The translations under genes and the position numbers were made by a program. The notes under the pieces were generated by a model that was not told where the DNA came from, ran no database searches, and saw nothing but the letters and a program-made list of their open reading frames with translations. Shown here piece by piece: positions 33,488 through 46,636 of a DNA stretch of 64,000 bases. This DNA comes from Juglans regia (taxonomy: Eukaryota > Streptophyta > Magnoliopsida > Fagales > Juglandaceae), in NCBI RefSeq assembly GCF_001411555.2, contig NC_049909.1, positions 19,578,623 to 19,642,622 of the forward strand, written 5' to 3'. Numbering within the stretch: position 1 is the stretch's first letter; each line of letters starts with the position of its first letter.

Positions 33488-36400
33488 TTATTCAAGGCCG
33501 TCGCGTCCTCTGTTCCAATCCATGGGCAACAATTTTCTTACCTTCTGAAGACTGTTGTTGCAAGCCTTGTCCAAAACCCTTGTAGGTGGGGGCATTGTGC
33601 ATGATTGTTTTAAAATGCTGACAGTTGAATGCTTAATTTCTGCAATCGTGTCCTTAGTTGATTTGCCTGGCGATGATCGGCTTGACCTGGGAGTTGACCA
33701 ACTTAATGGTCCTTTCCTAAGACAATTCGAATGGTCTAGATCCTTACTGCTCTCAATCATCGACAGCTTAGGCTTTTTTGAGGACACAAGAGGGTCCACG
33801 TTTCTTACCAGATTGTTAGATGAGAACAAAGGAATCGATGTTGCAAATATTTCTTCGTGTTTACCATTTGATTTCAGCTTGCGAGCTCTCATGGCCTTTT
33901 GTGGAGGCTTCTTTGGCCACCTTATCATTCCATCTGGATTTTGCTTGACTGAGTGATTAGCAATGTCGTACAGAGTTTGTGCAGCAGCTATTAATCTTGG
34001 ACATTGCCCAGCTGTCAAAGCAAAAAACAAATTATAAAGCAGAGACTACAGAACATGACTTGAATTTTTTTAATGACCTAGAATCTCAACAAGATAGAGC
34101 CCAGGGGAGTAAATCCTGAATACATGACTACATCTGTTAGAATTGTGTATCATGTAATCCAGGGAACTCCTAGTGCGAAACAAACTCAGGAAATCTGATT
34201 CTTCAACTCATCCCAAACCCATCATTTGACCACTAGGCTGCACCTTGATGGGTAGGACATAGCTTAGATATCAAATGCAATTAATATCACGCATTTCTTA
34301 AAAGAGCACACGACAGTGATGTTACAGCACAAAGGTGTGCCCAACTACCCAGCTCCAAACATGACCCATATCCCATCTAGTCATAAAGATATGTTTTTGA
34401 ATCTTAGTAACAAATTTCATGCAGCACACATCACTATGGCGAGTTTAATAAGAGGAACCAACAGCTTAAGCCAGATATATGGCAGCTAGATCTCTAATGA
34501 GAAGGTGTTTGCCAAACAAAAGTGACCATCACAGAAGTAGTTGGGAGGAAATATGTCAAATGACATCATATCCATCATTCTCCTTCTTTTCCTCATATTT
34601 CCGTTCACCTGTTTCCTTCACACCAGGTATGCATCCCCTCACTCCAACTCCTCTAAGACACCACAAAAGAAAAAGAAAAAGAAATAAAAAAGAGACAGCT
34701 CCAAAACACACAAACATGACACACCCACCCAAAAAACAGAGTTATATGAACATGCAAAGCAGCTTGCATATTTTTAACCAACAGAATAACGAAAAAGGTA
34801 CTATAATGGGAGTCATACCATTTCCTTGATAATTCACTTGGCCTCCAGGATCTGCATTTTCATGAGAAGTAAATATCCCAAATGAAACCAGAAATCAACA
34901 ACAATTATAAATCGTAAAGACAGATGAAAGGAAGAATCTCGAATAAACTTGTGAGATTCTTACCTCGAAATATGTGAGAAGCTTTTGAATATGTTGCAGA
35001 AGATAATGAATCCCGATCACTCCAAGGAAATCTAACAGATGTCAATGGGGAAATTTTATTTTCTGAACTCAGTCCTGGAGGAACCAGGCTCTGGTCATAA
35101 GTTAGTGACTCTATGCTTGCAAGAAAATCGGTGGTAGTCCTTGGAAAGCTGGAAACATTCCCTATCATTACCCATCTACCTTGGCACGCGCTCCTAGTTG
35201 TAGCCGATTTAATAGCATCAGAATTATTTCTACAATGCCCGCTAAAAGTATGTGACCATGGAAAAGGTGGCAAGCTGACCCTGCGTGACATTTGCTTGCC
35301 CGGTCGTATATCAGAAGTATTCCTTAAAGAAGACTTGGCCGCATCAAGGAGTAGAGACTCCAAATCCTTGGGTTCAGCAAGCACCAAGTTTTTTAAAATA
35401 TCTTTAGGTTGATACAATGGCAAATCAAGCGGATTAACAAGCATATCAGGCTTGCTATAAGAGTCCTGTATGGAGGAATAAGATAAATACATTATTTATT
35501 GTAGCCCTCCAACCTTATTTAGCAACCAAAAAAAGTTATTAATCTTCCTTATTTATATGGACAATGGAGTTGGAGCAGCATTCATGCGGCACATGTACTA
35601 TGGGGGTTGCAGCATTCCTGTTGCAAATGAACTATTTCGATGCAGCATTGATGTTATAAATATGGATGCGGGTGACATATAAAATAAAGAAAGCATATGT
35701 ATTTGTGTCCAAGACTCTCAACCAGCTGACGCGCCTTTCTCTTAACAGCAGATCTGGTCTAAGTGGTCTTTAAAATGTATCTTTTCTTTCTAGAAAAAAT
35801 ATATTTCTATGAATTCTGATAATTATAGTGAATAGTCATGTCGGGTAATTTTCCAATAATTTTTTCCAGATTTCCATTGTTTGCTGGCCTGATTCCTTAA
35901 TATCAAAGGTTCAGGAGTTGGTATTCAATAAGAAGATTTTGCAATGATTTTTTTTTTTTTTTTTTTTTCTCGGAGAACCTCTCCAAGGCAGGGCCACCTT
36001 TGGACCCACCCTTGTAGAGTAAACCCCAGTACCGTGCACCGTACCCTCGGAAGTTTCCCTATACGAAACTAGTTAAATCGCTGGCTTTTATCTAAGAGGT
36101 GTGGCCCCAAAGATTGTTTGCACCCATGAGGTGTTGAACCTTGGACCTTAAAGGGAGTGATACCCCAAGACCAAGGCGTTCACCACTTGGGCCAACCCCT
36201 TGGGGTTCCTTGCAATGAATTCCAAGTGAAAAATCAACGTTCTGATGTTTGTCCATTGAGACTGTCGAAAAAAAAAAAAAAAACTTCTGAAGATGTTATC
36301 CAGGCAGAATGGCAAGCATCCTAAATTCTCCAGCAAAACTAACCTTGTTACATGTAGATAGATCTGGTGTGCAGGACTCTCCTTTATTGCCAGAAACAGA

Positions 36401-39400
36401 GCTCACTATGCATGTAGATATTTTCTTGTTGGAGAAGCTATCTACATCCGCAATATCTTGGGACTGGACAGGCCTGGAGAGCTGCAGGACCGAGAAAGCT
36501 TTTCTAACTGAATGCAAAATATCTTCACTCATGTTTTCTGCTTTCTTCCCTTTGTCTTTAACCATACTGGAACACTTGTAAGTGCCATCAAGTAGATCGT
36601 TCAAAGCCAGCTCATCCACAAGCATCGTGATGTCATTAGTATCTAACTTCAGACCATATAACCCTGATAATAATTCTCATTATTCGTGAATGAGATTCAT
36701 AGGAGCTTTTTTTTTTTTTATAAGTTTCATAGTAACTTATATTTAGAAAAGACAAAGGAAAAAAGAAAAGAAAAGAAACATTGTGCAGGTAATATTGTAG
36801 CCTCCTCATCAATCAATACAGAATCAGAAAAAAAAATGTTGATATAGGATGGTAATGGAACAGTCATTGACATAGTAATAGACAACTCAACTAAGCCATA
36901 ATCCCAACTAACTGTGGTCAATTTAATGAAGCTACTATACACTCAGCTATACTTAATTGTCATGTCCCCAATTATATCTGTAACAATCACATCATCCCTA
37001 GTAACTTCAGTCATTCTGGCTCTCTTTTTGTATGTTTAATCATTTTATGTTTATATAAGACCTCAATAAAGTCCTTGTTTTACTGATAAAAAAAAGTTTA
37101 TATAAGGCATCTGTTGTACACACCCACACCCCCCATCTCCAACGACTGCTTGTCATTTCATCCTCAATTGATATCACCCCAACCTTCTGAAAAATTAACT
37201 TCATTCCTTATCTAAATTTCCCGATTTTACAATAGACATGTAAGAGTTACAGATATGAATAAACATATAGATATGTATCGCAGTTAGCACTTACAGCTTG
37301 TTCTTTTGTTTATTAAATTCCGAAAGATTAAATAAATAAACCCTCTTCAAAGAGACAAACTTCAAATTATAAAAGTGAACTTCAAAATTTGTTTGATCAG
37401 TAAATAAGAATTTTATTATGAGAAGTGTTACAAACACAAAGGGATTACACAAAAGTAAACCACGAATTGACGTGTCTTCATGTGATCCGCTAGATCTACT
37501 TTACAATCTGATGTACCGAGTCGAGCCACGTCAGTTTGTGAATTTACTTTTGTGTAATCACTTTATGGCTAAAGTATTTTCTCTTTTTATTAATATAAGC
37601 AAAGCCAAGTAAGCGGGGGGGATGGGGGAATTATAATGTAGAACTATTTTGTTTGACAATGTCATACCAAAAAAGTTGTTTCCTCCAGAAGCTGAACTGA
37701 AGTTCAACAACCCCGCCTTCATAGAAAAAGAATCATATTTGATCTTTGCAGGAACTTTTAAACCTCTCTTATCGCTTCGCTTGTTGAAGGTGTTCTTTTG
37801 TGTCAACAATGGAGTATTTTCTACAATGTATGTTAGAAAAAAACAAAAAGAGGAATTGCGTATCAGTCCAGCTCTCATAAGCTGCAATGTGAACCCAAAC
37901 ATCTAATTAAGCGAAAAGGCCATATCAATATCATATCATTTCTATTTATTATATGAATATCAGATCAAAATATTTTTCTAGATCACACCCGGAAAAAGAA
38001 ATCACTGAACCAACTAATCACTCTGTCATAGCGGAAGAGTGATAAAGGTAATTTATAAACCAAGTTTTAAATTCAAAGGCAAACAAAGATAAAATAAAAA
38101 TGTCAGCATCCAAGCTGGAATATCACTGGGGTTGAGGCCAGTGGCAAGAATGGTAAATATTATCGATATAACACACCTGGCGTGCTTATCAAATAACAAA
38201 AAATTTGATCAAAACTCTTTTGATTGGGCAGTGGGAGTACCACTCACACCAATCAATATTGCCAAAAAAAAAGGTAGCCCGATATGAATGTTCCGAATGT
38301 TTGCCCACATCTTAACGAGAAACTTTTCATATTTCAATTGCTTTAATTACTGACATAAGAAATTTTAAAAATTTTGTTAATTCAGGCATTAAAGACGTGT
38401 CAAAATAGATCATAATATAGTTTTGAAGTGGATCTTCCTCTGCATTATTTCGAGTTTCTACCTTTAGCTATCCAAGATTTTTTTTCTCTCCAAAGAATTT
38501 GGTAAAAAGTGGAAGTTGTGGATGAAGTGGCGGAAATGCTTAAATTAGTATAAATTTAACTTTCGACCTAGAAATTATAGTTGTTTTTAAATTTTTAAGA
38601 GGGCTATTTTATAACCATCTTGGATCACATAACATGTGCGTGTGCATGTAGGAATATCCATGCATCACATAAGGAAATTGGCATGATTTGGACACTATAT
38701 TTTTTTCCTTTTTATTGATAGGTTATGCAAAATGTGGAAATAAGCACATATTAAAGGGCATATAAACATTTTCTTCCTATGGAACCCAAGATGGCATGTT
38801 GCACAACTAAGCAACTTTTTTAAGAAAAAATAATAATTTCTAGTAAACAGAGTTTGAAGCTGATAGATAACCGTTTATGTCAAATAATCAACACATTATA
38901 GCAGAAAACTGTATTACCTGGAGATATGCGCCTTGTAGGAAACGGCCCAAGCTTATCAGTAATATCCATTTTGTCCTCTACACCAGCCAGACTCATAGAA
39001 TCTTCCATTTGAGCCAGCCGTGGCCTCTTTGAACTAACACCACCACTTCTTGATGCCTTTGCTGCTTTCCGTTGTAACTGTACACTATCAGACCTAGGAT
39101 ACTCTAAACGACGATTTTTGCCCATACCATAAAGGTGCTCAGACACGTCTTCACCTTGAAAAGTGGGCAGCTGACTAGCAAGCGTACACATTTCCGTATC
39201 TGGAACCTTATCACAGCAGGCAGACTCTAAAGCCACGACAAAAAGTAACGTCCGAATAGCACATGTTATATGGTGCATAATATTAAGCAATAAAGTAATA
39301 AAATAGAGACAAAAAGGAATGAATTATGAATACAAATGTGAATAACCAGTAATTATGTCAACATTTAAAGCACGGAGACAACATGTTTTCTTTTTTAGCT

Positions 39401-40338
39401 TGAAAAGGGATTAAGCTACTAGAGGAAAGAGTAGGAAAGGGAATATGTATATTTTTTCTGTTTACCTATGACATCCATCATTCAGATTAGTAGAGTTCAT
39501 TCCCATAACATTTTTTGTTTCTTTCTTTCGTTTAAATGCACAGCTGCTATCTTGTTTTGAAATTTTGGGGGTATAAATAGAATAATGAATCTCCTGGTTG
39601 CGATCAAGCAGTCTTGTTTTGCAAACCATGTCGTCAAGGTCCCCTCAAGTTGCAGCGAGTAGTCATGGCCTTGTAAGATGTTTATGAGCCATGTTCTCAA
39701 GATAATACAAGAAATAGACATGGACACTGATAGTAGCTTAACCCTTCAAAAGCTTTATAATAGCGTTCAGGATTCCTGGGATTAATTTAGTGGATGACGC
39801 GTGGAGCTCCAGCCTAACTTCTAAAAAAACCGTCTGGGCGTTCACTCCTCCATTATCTAACCTCAAACTAAATTTCTTCTACTTTTTAAAAATTATTTCT
39901 CGTCGAGACACCAATATGTAGTTCCATAGAAAAATTTACTGATCCAATACCCTTATCCCCGTGTATTTCCCAAAATCAGTAAGCGAAATAACTGAAGTAA
40001 TAGGAATGATGCATAAAAATTAGAGCCAAAGTAATCTCTTCTTGAGTACATTTACCATTATTTTGACCGATAACCCAATATAGCGTCGAATTTTGCTAAA
40101 CCAAAGCCAACATCCAGGAAAGCCCGAGCTGAAACAAGAAAAAAAAAAAAAAAAATTTACCTTTCTTTCTGAGAACAGAGCTGCACCGGGCGATCGGAGG
40201 GCTTACGAGAACCGGAACGCCACCTTGCTCACGAGCCTCAGCTTCCTTGACGGTAACCCCAGCTCTAACAAACCCGTCCGACCCCATGAGCTTCGGCGCC
40301 GCCACGTCCAGAGGAAACGGTAATTCTAACGCATCCAT
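33488..40338 (-). CDS. Plant protein of unknown function (7 exons, 672 aa)
   Basis: Exons (minus): 40338-40161, 39226-38918, 37820-37668, 36663-36344, 35465-34964, 34851-34819, 34011-33488. All junctions are GT-AG and all phases join, giving 672 aa with no stop. I do not recognise the family. The N terminus starts MDALELPFPLDVAAPKLMGS and includes VSPPIARCSSVLRKKGK. A basic SKRPRL motif in exon 2 could be a nuclear signal. Exon 4 contains a helical NDLLDGTYKCSSM segment and KAFSVLQL. Exons 5 and 7 are Ser/Pro/Lys-rich, with PPFPWSHTFSGHCR, RFPWSDRDSLSS and IRWPKKPPQKAMRARKLKS. The last exon begins with GQCPRLIAAAQTLYDIA. There are no membrane segments and no enzyme motifs. A largely disordered nuclear protein is my inference. 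Confidence 0.8.
34819..34851 (-). other. 33-nt internal exon 6 of the unknown gene
   Basis: ATGCAG|ATCCTGG...GGAAATG|GTATGAC. The exon supplies 2 + 30 + 1 nt, so it joins exon 5 (ends phase 1) to exon 7 (begins CT to complete Ala). Skipping it removes exactly 11 codons without a frameshift, so its use could be alternative. Confidence 0.65.
35939..36218 (-). mobile_element. tRNA-derived SINE in intron 4 of the unknown gene
   Basis: Element 35948-36209 with 9-bp duplications TTGCAATGA (35939-35947 and 36210-36218). On the minus strand it begins AACCCCAAGGGGTTGGCCCA. Its A box is TTGGCCCAAGTGGTG and its B box AGGTTCAACACC, and it ends in more than 20 A residues. The head looks tRNA-derived. The long uninterrupted tail and perfect duplication suggest a fairly recent insertion. 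Confidence 0.85.
37049..37106 (+). mobile_element. 36-bp LINE 3'-tail insertion in intron 3 of the unknown gene
   Basis: Perfect 11-bp repeats GTTTATATAAG (37049-37059 and 37096-37106) bracket a 36-bp insert ending TTTTACTGATAAAAAAAA. The insert resembles the TTTACTTATAAAAA tail of the LINE at 51712-54307. This is what extreme 5' truncation during target-primed reverse transcription leaves. Confidence 0.65.
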
Positions 40339-40638
40339 CACCGAACAGGAACCCAATCCAACAACAGACACCCAATTTACAAGAACCGACTAGCATCACC
40401 TACGATCCGAGACATTTCGGTACGGATCATAAATGAGCAACAAGGGACCGTCTCTGCTTGGCCGAGTCGAAATTTCGGTGAGAAAGCGTGGGGGAAGTTT
40501 CGGAGAGGACGCGAGAAAGTGTGGGAAAGTGAGGGGGAAATGGGTGTTTGGATAGGGGGAACATGGTGTTGCGGCGAGTGGAGGCGAAAAGGAAGGCTTC
40601 TAGGGCACAGAAATTGGGAATGGGGTAAGTAAGAGGAG

Positions 40639-40646
40639 TATTTATA
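40639..40646 (-). promoter_or_regulatory. TATA box of the unknown gene
   Basis: TATAAATA on the minus strand, about 300 bp upstream of the ATG at 40338, would place transcription start near 40610. The resulting leader contains an in-frame ATG whose frame closes at 40377-40379 before the main start, that is, a short upstream frame. Confidence 0.5.
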
Positions 40647-40649
40647 GTT

Positions 40650-41198
40650 TTCGGGAAAAGACGAGGTTTGTTTCGGAACGGTCCGTCGGTCGGGAAATTC
40701 CGGTGGGTTTAGCGTCCCTTTATGATCCGGTTGACGTGGCATTATCCATTATATAAGCAGCATAGAGTGGGCTGATCGAGTGGGGTGAGACATTTGTTTG
40801 ACGATGGAGATAGGATTGCTAGGAAATCCTGAACCAGTTCAGCCGTCCACGAGTGCTAATATTATTTTCATTTTTTTTTTATAAAAGGGGATGAGGGTTT
40901 CGAAACCAAGTATTTCATTTGGAGAATTTGGTCATATGGTATCATGCTCTTGGCCAGTTTGGATCGCTCTTTCAAGTGTTGTAACTTGTGATGCCTAGTA
41001 TTACATGTACCGACAATTTTGCACATAATATTATATCTACTGAGCATTTGTCCTAATTTTTTAATATTTTTTCTTTTTTAATTTGAATTCCAAATTTTGA
41101 ATTTTAAAATTTTTATCATTTCAATGACATATCAATATATATGATTATGTATGTAAAATCATATACATATATATATATGAAATTTTCAAATTTGTTTT

Positions 41199-41237
<39 letters not shown>

Positions 41238-41380
41238 TATGTATGTAAAATCAAGGGTTAACCACTTATGTGAATTTTTTTTTCAAGGGCTCTCGTAAAA
41301 TTGTTTTAAAAAATATCTAACATCCAACTATCAATACTATGTCACATCTATTAGACTTTTGATTTTCTTAGAAAATCATT
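40650..41380. other. Intergenic spacer
   Basis: No gene seen. AT-rich, with a (TA)n run at about 41200-41233. Confidence 0.4.
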
Positions 41381-41731
41381 TGTCTTATTTAAGGCGATTC
41401 ATTTTATTTAAGATGATTCACTTTATTTATCAAGTATAGGTAATTACCCTTAATAAATAAAGTGGTTAACTCTTGCTATTTTTTTATAGATGAAATAATG
41501 ATGGTAGCCCAAAGGTTGTAGGAGTAATAAATAAGGAACCTCAGTCTTGCCTATATAAAGGGGTTTGTGTTTTTCATGAGACTCACCTCATAAAGTTCTA
41601 AGGCAAAAGAGTATAAGTCTCTTATCTACAAAAAATCTCTACTCTCTTTTGTAGGTTATTCAGTTCTCAAACCCAAATGACTGGAGGTAAAAGATCCTAT
41701 GGATCTCTTTATTATTTCAATAAACTTTACA
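41381..41731 (+). repeat. 5' LTR of the degenerate copia element
   Basis: 351 bp starting TGTCTTATTTAAGG and ending CAATAAACTTTACA. It differs from the right LTR at many scattered positions, indicating an old insertion. CTATATAAAGG is a candidate promoter. Confidence 0.8.
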
Positions 41732-42480
41732 GTTGGTATCAGAGCTAAACCTTTCAACTTTGTGTTTAAATTATTAGCATTTCAATTTTGTTCATATAAT
41801 GAGTCTTTAATGATTTCAGAGATGGACTTGACTTCGGCTTTTAAGTTTTTATCTTTGAATTCATATCCGGATGGTTATGTGCTTATAACTATATTAATGG
41901 ATTTCAAATGCATGTTTTGACTTTGAGTTTAATTTCAAGCTTTATACATATTGATGGGTCTTTGGACTAATTTACAGTTAATAGGTTTTTACCTATTTTA
42001 GTAGATGCCCAGTTGTATTTATTTTGAAAAATGAAGGTAATGTTACAACATCCTTATTTTTTAAAAGAATACATAAATAAATTTAAAATCTCATTGTAAC
42101 TAAATCGTAAATTTTAAGAATTTATCCCTATAGGAAAATCTTTAATTTTTGTGATTTAATTAGTATAAGAAAATGATTTTCAGTATTGACGGTTAAATTT
42201 ATCTTCTGCTTACAGGTGTGGATAGTTTTATTTGTTAATATTTTGAATAATTTGTCTTATAAATAAAGATGGTGTTTATTTTATTCCAATGCTTGATGGC
42301 ACTAATTATTTTGACTAAAAAGATTCGGCTCATTTTATCTTGGGGTATATAAACCTTGACTATGCACTCTGTATGGAGCAACCACCTGCTGCCATAGATA
42401 CGAATCTATAGGAAGTCATAAAAAATGGCTAATGGTGGGAGCAATCTAATCGCCTAAGTCTAATACTCATAAAGTCTCAT

Positions 42481-45400
42481 ATGAGTAAGAGCATTAAAAG
42501 TTCTATTGGTGACTGCGCTACAATTAAGGAATTAATGCAGGCAATTGAGGAACAATTTATTCGCTTTGGGAATACCTTAGCTGGCACTCTTATCAAGCAA
42601 TTCACTACTAAAGCTTTTGACAGTTCTAAGAATATGTGTGCATACATTACGGAAATGAGAGACATTGTTTCTCAACTCAAGGGTTTAAAGATAATATCTG
42701 AGTTGTTCTTGGTCCATTTCATTATTGACTCACCGACATCTAAGTAAAGGCTTTTCAAGATCTATTATAATACACATAAGGAAAACTGGCCAATTACGGA
42801 TCTTCTGACCATATGTGTGCAAGAAGAGGAAATGATGAAGTATGATCAACCTGAAAGTGCAAATATGGTCGTGAATGATAAAGTTAAGACCGAGAAAGGC
42901 CAAGGTGGATCTCAAAAGAAAAGCAAGCATAATGTGCCATCAAAATCCAATAGATCTAATAGCAAAAAAGTGACCTGCTTCTTTTGCAAGAAAGAATGTC
43001 ATGTAAAGAAGAGCTACATCAAGTACAAAGAGTGGCTTGAAAATAAAGGTAGATATATCTCTCTTGTGTGTCATGAATCTTTTTTCATTGATGCTCCTAA
43101 AAATTCATAGTGGATTGACTTCGGTTCTTCAATCCATATTATGAATACTTTGCAAGGTTTTCTCACCAGTAGGAAACTAACAACAAGTGAACTTTGAGTT
43201 TTTACCGGAAATAAAAAGCATTCACAAGTTGTTGCAGTTGAAGTTTTTAGAGTGATTCTCAAATCGAGACATGTTTTGGATTTAAATAATGCCTTTTATA
43301 TTCCAAAATTAAGTAGAAATTTAATTTATATTTCCAGACTTATTATCAAAGGTTACAGTTTCCTTTTTTAGGATACTATGACTGTTTTTAAGAATAAAAT
43401 TCTTATTGGTTCTAGAACTTTGGTTGATAACTTGTTTAAATTATATATTCATCCCGATTTTGAGGAGAATTATCTCTCTCTGCATTCAGTTGACATTAAG
43501 AGAAACATTTTGAATGAAAAATATTCTCTACTATGGCATAAGAAATTGGAGCACATCTCTATAAAAATGATGAAACGATTAGTAAAAGAATGGGTCTTAC
43601 AGGATCTTGATTTTCTGACTTCAAGAATTGTATGGATTGCATAAAAGGCAAGCAGACCAACACTAATTATAAAGGTTTAAGAAGAAACTCAAGTGTTCTT
43701 GAGATTATACACACATATATATGTCGACCATTTCCTACTCCTTGCCTGAATGGTCAGAGATATTTTATCTCATTTATTGATGACTATTTTAGGTATATGT
43801 AACTCTATCTTCTGAATGAAAAGGTTCAAGCATTAGATGCTTTCAAAGCCTATAAAGCAGAAGTAGAGAATCAAAGTGAAAAGAAAATCAAGATCGTAAG
43901 ATCTGGTAGAGGAGGGAAATATTATGGTAAGCATACAGAACAGAGACAAATGAAGGGTTCATTTGTAAATTTCCTTCAGGAGGAAGACATTGTTGCCCAA
44001 TATTCAATGCCTGGCACACCACAACAAAATAATGTTGTAGAAAGAAGGAACCTTACGCTAATGGATATGGTAAGGAGCATGATTAGTAAATCTAACATGC
44101 AACTTTCCTTGTAGAGTGAAGTTCTTAAAACTACAATGTATATATTGAAGAGGGTTCCATCCAAGTCTATCTCTAAAACACCTTTCGAGTTGTAGAAAGG
44201 GTGGAAACCTAGCTTAAATCATATACACATATGTGGTTGTCCTACTGAAGTTATGATTTATAATTTTAACATAAAGAAGTTAGACCCAAGGACAATTAGC
44301 GATTTCTTTATTAGGTATCCAAATAACCCCAAAAGATATAGATTTTATTGTCCCAGTCATGGCCCTATAGTTACTGAATCTAAAAATGCAAGGTTTTATT
44401 GAGGATGTTGAACCTAGTGGGAGTGTGAATCCTTACGAGGTCACTTTTAAGGAAATACCTAAACATGCTACTTTGTATTCTTCTTAAGGAAGAATGGTTA
44501 TCTTAAGGCAAAATAGATCGCAAAATCATGCGGTGATACAAATTCAAGAACGGCATGTTCTCGTAAATGAGGTTCAACTTGAAGTTATTCTGCATTTACA
44601 ATCTGAGCCAATTGAGTCATCTCTAAATGACGAAGTAATGGCTTTAAAAATATCCTCAAGAATGCGTAGGCTTGCTATTCTGGATGATTATATTGTATAC
44701 CTAACTGAGTCTGATTTTGATGTTGGACGTCCAGAAGACCCAATTACGTTTTTACAATCCACGAGTAGAGATGAGTCTACATTTTGGTTGGATGTCATGA
44801 GGAATGAGTTAGAATCCATTTACAAGAACCAAGTATGGGATCTCGTCGAATTACCATAAGGGGCGACAACAGTTGGCTGAGATTCTTCTGGTAATGTCAA
44901 ATGATATAAGGCTAGACGTATCGCTAAATGATTCACTCTGAATGAAGGCATAGATTATCATGAAAACTTCTCTCCGATTTTTAAGAATGATTCGTTGAAA
45001 ATAATCATGGCCTTAGTAACTCATTTTGATTTAGAACTACATCAAATGGATGTGAAAACGACTTTTCTTAGTGGTGATCTTGATGAAGTGGTATACATGA
45101 AACAACCTGATGGTTTCAGTGATGACATTCAGAAAGTATGCAAGTTGAAGAAGTCTCTTTATGGACTAAAACATGCTTCCCATGAATGATATTTAAAGTT
45201 TCACAAAATTGTTATCTCATATGCTTTTATCGAGAATCTTGTTGATTAATGTATATACCTTAAGGTCAGTGGGGGCAAATACATTTCCCTAGTCCTATAT
45301 GTAGACGATATTCTTCTTGCAAGCATCGATTTGGACTTATTACATGAGACTAAACAATTTATCTCCCAAAACTTTGAAATTAAGGATATGGATGAAGCCT

Positions 45401-46231
45401 CTTATGTCACTGGCATAGAGATTCACAAAGACAGGAAACAATGATTAAGACTGTCTCAAAAGGCCTACATTGAAAAATTTTTACAAAGATTCGGTATGAA
45501 AAATTGTAATGCCTTTGTCCCTGCCATAATCAAATGTGATAAATTTCATAAAGGTCAATCACTTGAAAATATATTGGAACAATAACAGATAAAAAATGTG
45601 CCTTATGCATTTGCAGTGAGTAGCTTGATGTATCCTCAAGTTTGCACCCATCCAGACATATGTCTAGTAGTTGGATTATTGGGTCGCTATCAAAGTGACT
45701 CAGGTCTTCAACACTGGATAGTTGCAAAGAAAGTGATGCGATATTTGCAAGGAACCAATGACCTATATGTTAACCTACAGGCATACAGAAAATTTACAAG
45801 TGGTTGGCTATTAAGATTCAGATTTTGCCGATTGTGTAGACACTAGAAAGTCTACTTCTGGATATATCTTTCTGCTTGCTGAATGAGCTATATATTAGAA
45901 GAGTACGAAGCAATCAATAATTGCTATGTCTACTATGGAGGCATAATTTATTGCGTGCTATGAAGCAATAACACAAGCCATGTAGTTGAAGAATTTTATT
46001 TATGATCTTAAAGTTGTCGATTACATTCAAAGACCAGTAAAGATTCTTGGTGATAACGCCGCTGCAATGTTCTACTCAAAGAACAATAAGAGCAGAAGCA
46101 AAAGCAAGCATATCAACATAAAGTATTTAAGTGTGAAAGAGATCATAAAAAATAATGCGGTGTATATTGAGCACACCAGTACAAATTTGATGTTAGCTGA
46201 TCCAATGACCAAAGATTTACCGATAAAATAA
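42481..46231 (+). pseudogene. Broken copia gag-pol coding region
   Basis: The residual open pieces, in order, are gag, zinc knuckle, integrase, RT and RNase H, all on the plus strand but split by numerous stops and frame changes. Function of the encoded polyprotein is lost. Confidence 0.85.
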
Positions 46232-46279
46232 CTTCAGAATCATGTGGATTGTATGAGCCTATTTCCCTATAAAACTATT

Positions 46280-46636
46280 TGTCTTCCCTAAGGTGGTTCA
46301 CTTTATCTAACATGATTTACTTCATCTATCAAACATGGATAATTGCCCTTAATAAATAAAGTGGTTAACCTTTTCTATTTTTTTATGGATTAAATAATGA
46401 GGGTAACCCAAAGGTTGTAGGAGTAAAAAGTAAGGGTCCCTAATATTGTCTATATAAAAGGGTTCGTGTTTTCCATTAGACTCACCCCATAAAGTTATAA
46501 GGCAAAAGACTAGTAGTCCCTTCTCTACAAAAAACTTCTAACTTCTACTATCTTTTGTAGACTTTCAGTTCTCAAATCCAAATGTCTGAAGGTAAAAGAT
46601 CCTATGAATCTTTTTATTCTTTCAAGAAGTTTTACA
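46280..46636 (+). repeat. 3' LTR of the degenerate copia element
   Basis: 357 bp starting TGTCTTCCCTAAGG and ending AAGAAGTTTTACA. It contains CTATATAAAAGG and CCCAAAGGTTGTAGGAGTAA as in the left LTR. Confidence 0.8.

Larger units (their letters stand above)
41381..46636 (+). mobile_element. Old degenerate Ty1/copia retrotransposon
   Basis: Diverged LTRs at 41381-41731 and 46280-46636 share TGTCTT starts, TTTACA ends, the TAATAAATAAAGTGGTTAAC block and a TATATAAA box. A primer-binding site TGGTATCAGAGC (41734-41745) follows the left LTR by 2 bp. The internal order is gag (42481-42747, then 42817-43110 with FFCKKECHVKKS, a damaged CCHC knuckle), then pre-integrase LLWHKKLEHISIKMM near 43530. 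Integrase follows with GTPQQNNVVERRN near 44010-44060, then RT with MDVKTTFLSGDLDEVVYMKQ (about 45047) and LYVDDILLAS (about 45296-45325), then RNase H with KSKHINIKYLSVKE (about 46098-46140). Many stops and frameshifts make it a dead copy. No target duplication is recognisable. Confidence 0.9.

Noticed and set aside
40377..40742. Minus-strand 121-codon frame upstream of the unknown gene
   Set aside because: Covers the TATA box and leader of that gene, is proline/serine-rich by composition and ends before the real start; not supported as a gene.
42477..42930. Minus-strand frames over the degenerate copia gag region
   Set aside because: Antisense to recognisable copia gag; no independent support.
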